Below the pieces are notes generated by a model. That model was not told the origin of the DNA. It ran no database searches and saw only the letters and a list, made by a program, of their open reading frames with translations. Source: Plazaster borealis (lineage: Eukaryota; Echinodermata; Asteroidea; Forcipulatida; Labidiasteridae). Taken from it: 64,000 nt of DNA. How positions within the stretch are numbered: position 1 is the stretch's first letter; the number at the start of each line of letters is the position of its first letter. Positions 63,458 to 64,000 of the stretch are shown here, one piece after another. The DNA lies in the NCBI GenBank assembly GCA_021014325.1, contig CM037463.1:2599001-2663000 (forward strand), given 5' to 3'. A program made the translations under genes and the position numbers.

Positions 63458-64000
63458 ATCTTAGAGGATTTACAGGCTTGCTACATCACCACCAAAAGAA
63501 CTCTGCAACTAGAGGTTCGGACATAATAAGGGCCGTCTTTTTTCCCTTGATGGTCAGTTCAAGATTTTTATTTTTTATTTTAAACCAAACAAAACTCCAT
63601 GAACAAAATGATGAAATCTGGGAAAATTCTGACAAATCACAAGCCCGAAATCGGGCCGATATGCAAAACGAAAATAATAATAATTTTATAATTTCACAAA
63701 AAACATCAAAAGAAAACCATATAGAATGCTCCAGGTTGCACAGTAGGGCTTTTAAAACCAAGATAAACACCAAGTAGAAAACATTCCGAGGACCTTGTTT
63801 CAATTCAGCGTGCTTCGGCCAAACTTCCAAAATTTGGTTCCAGAATGCCCCACAGTTTTGAAAAAAACCTGGGGAGAACCCTGCAAAGGCCAATAAAAAT
63901 GTCCCACTTTGAAATATAGCACACACAAACTTATGTCTGATGAATTACTTTAAAATTATATTTCATTTGCAATATATCACCTTCTAGAAGTTTAGAGTAT
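63458..64000. other. Gene-free stretch to the window edge
   Basis: GACAAATCACAAGCCCGAAA at 63629 is the dispersed motif also seen at 37781 and 34312. The 146-residue minus frame (63486-63926) and the 133-residue plus frame overlap each other and show no motif. Confidence 0.25.

Noticed and set aside
63486..63926. 146-codon minus-strand frame and overlapping 133-codon plus frame
   Set aside because: They overlap on opposite strands in AT-rich sequence, and neither has a recognisable motif or splice context.

Overview
The window looks like nuclear DNA of a marine invertebrate, most likely an echinoderm and probably a sea star. It is AT-rich, has no dense reading frames and no bacterial-type genes, and is crowded with short non-autonomous DNA transposons, tRNA-derived SINEs, LINE tails and large tandem arrays. 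The family that starts and ends in GGGCCCAATTTCAT, and the TTAA-flanked family that starts AGGCACTGTACACGTTTGG, are ones I associate from memory with echinoderm genomes. The organism call is therefore an inference, not a search result. Most of the window is probably intron or intergenic sequence.

Coding content is sparse and split into short exons. The best locus is on the minus strand at about 35.3-34.2 kb. Four or five short exons there join with matching phases and read as one leucine-rich helical protein that I cannot name. A second minus-strand terminal exon region lies at 53.1-52.85 kb, with a polyadenylation signal about 190 bases downstream. Weaker candidates are exons at 21.16 kb (+), 42.45 kb (+), 61.7 kb (-), 17.57 kb (+) and 20.2 kb (+), signal-peptide-like first exons at 12.55 kb (+) and 35.46 kb (-), and small ORFs at 5.12 kb and 29.91 kb. 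A dead LINE reverse-transcriptase C-terminus lies at 8.69-9.04 kb.

Region by region: 0-10 kb holds degenerate repeats, a CAGGG-ended element, three TTAA-type MITEs, a compact CRE/TATA promoter-like block (4.94-5.02 kb) and the LINE fossil. 10-17 kb holds a MITE, a cluster of inverted CCAAT boxes and octamers (11.2-12.1 kb) and a 52-bp minisatellite of about 50 copies (13.72-16.33 kb). 17-28 kb holds a SINE split by a MITE, a perfect 47-bp-arm palindrome (17.63 kb), more GGGCCC elements and an 18-copy 47-bp array (27.0-27.87 kb) that carries a splice-donor-like motif in most units. 28-38 kb holds SINE and foldback elements and the best gene locus. 38.18-41.68 kb is a 38-bp array of about 92 copies. 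41-64 kb holds a 20-bp array rich in PBX/HOX-like sites, many SINEs, nested MITEs and a multi-level foldback element (61.96-62.52 kb).

The transposon copies explain each other. Two MITEs sit inside other repeats whose uninterrupted copies are also in this window, and both comparisons show a TTAA target site. No CRISPR array, operon, rRNA gene or intact tRNA gene was seen. Exon calls rest on reading frame, splice motifs and phase only; none has been checked by alignment or RNA evidence.
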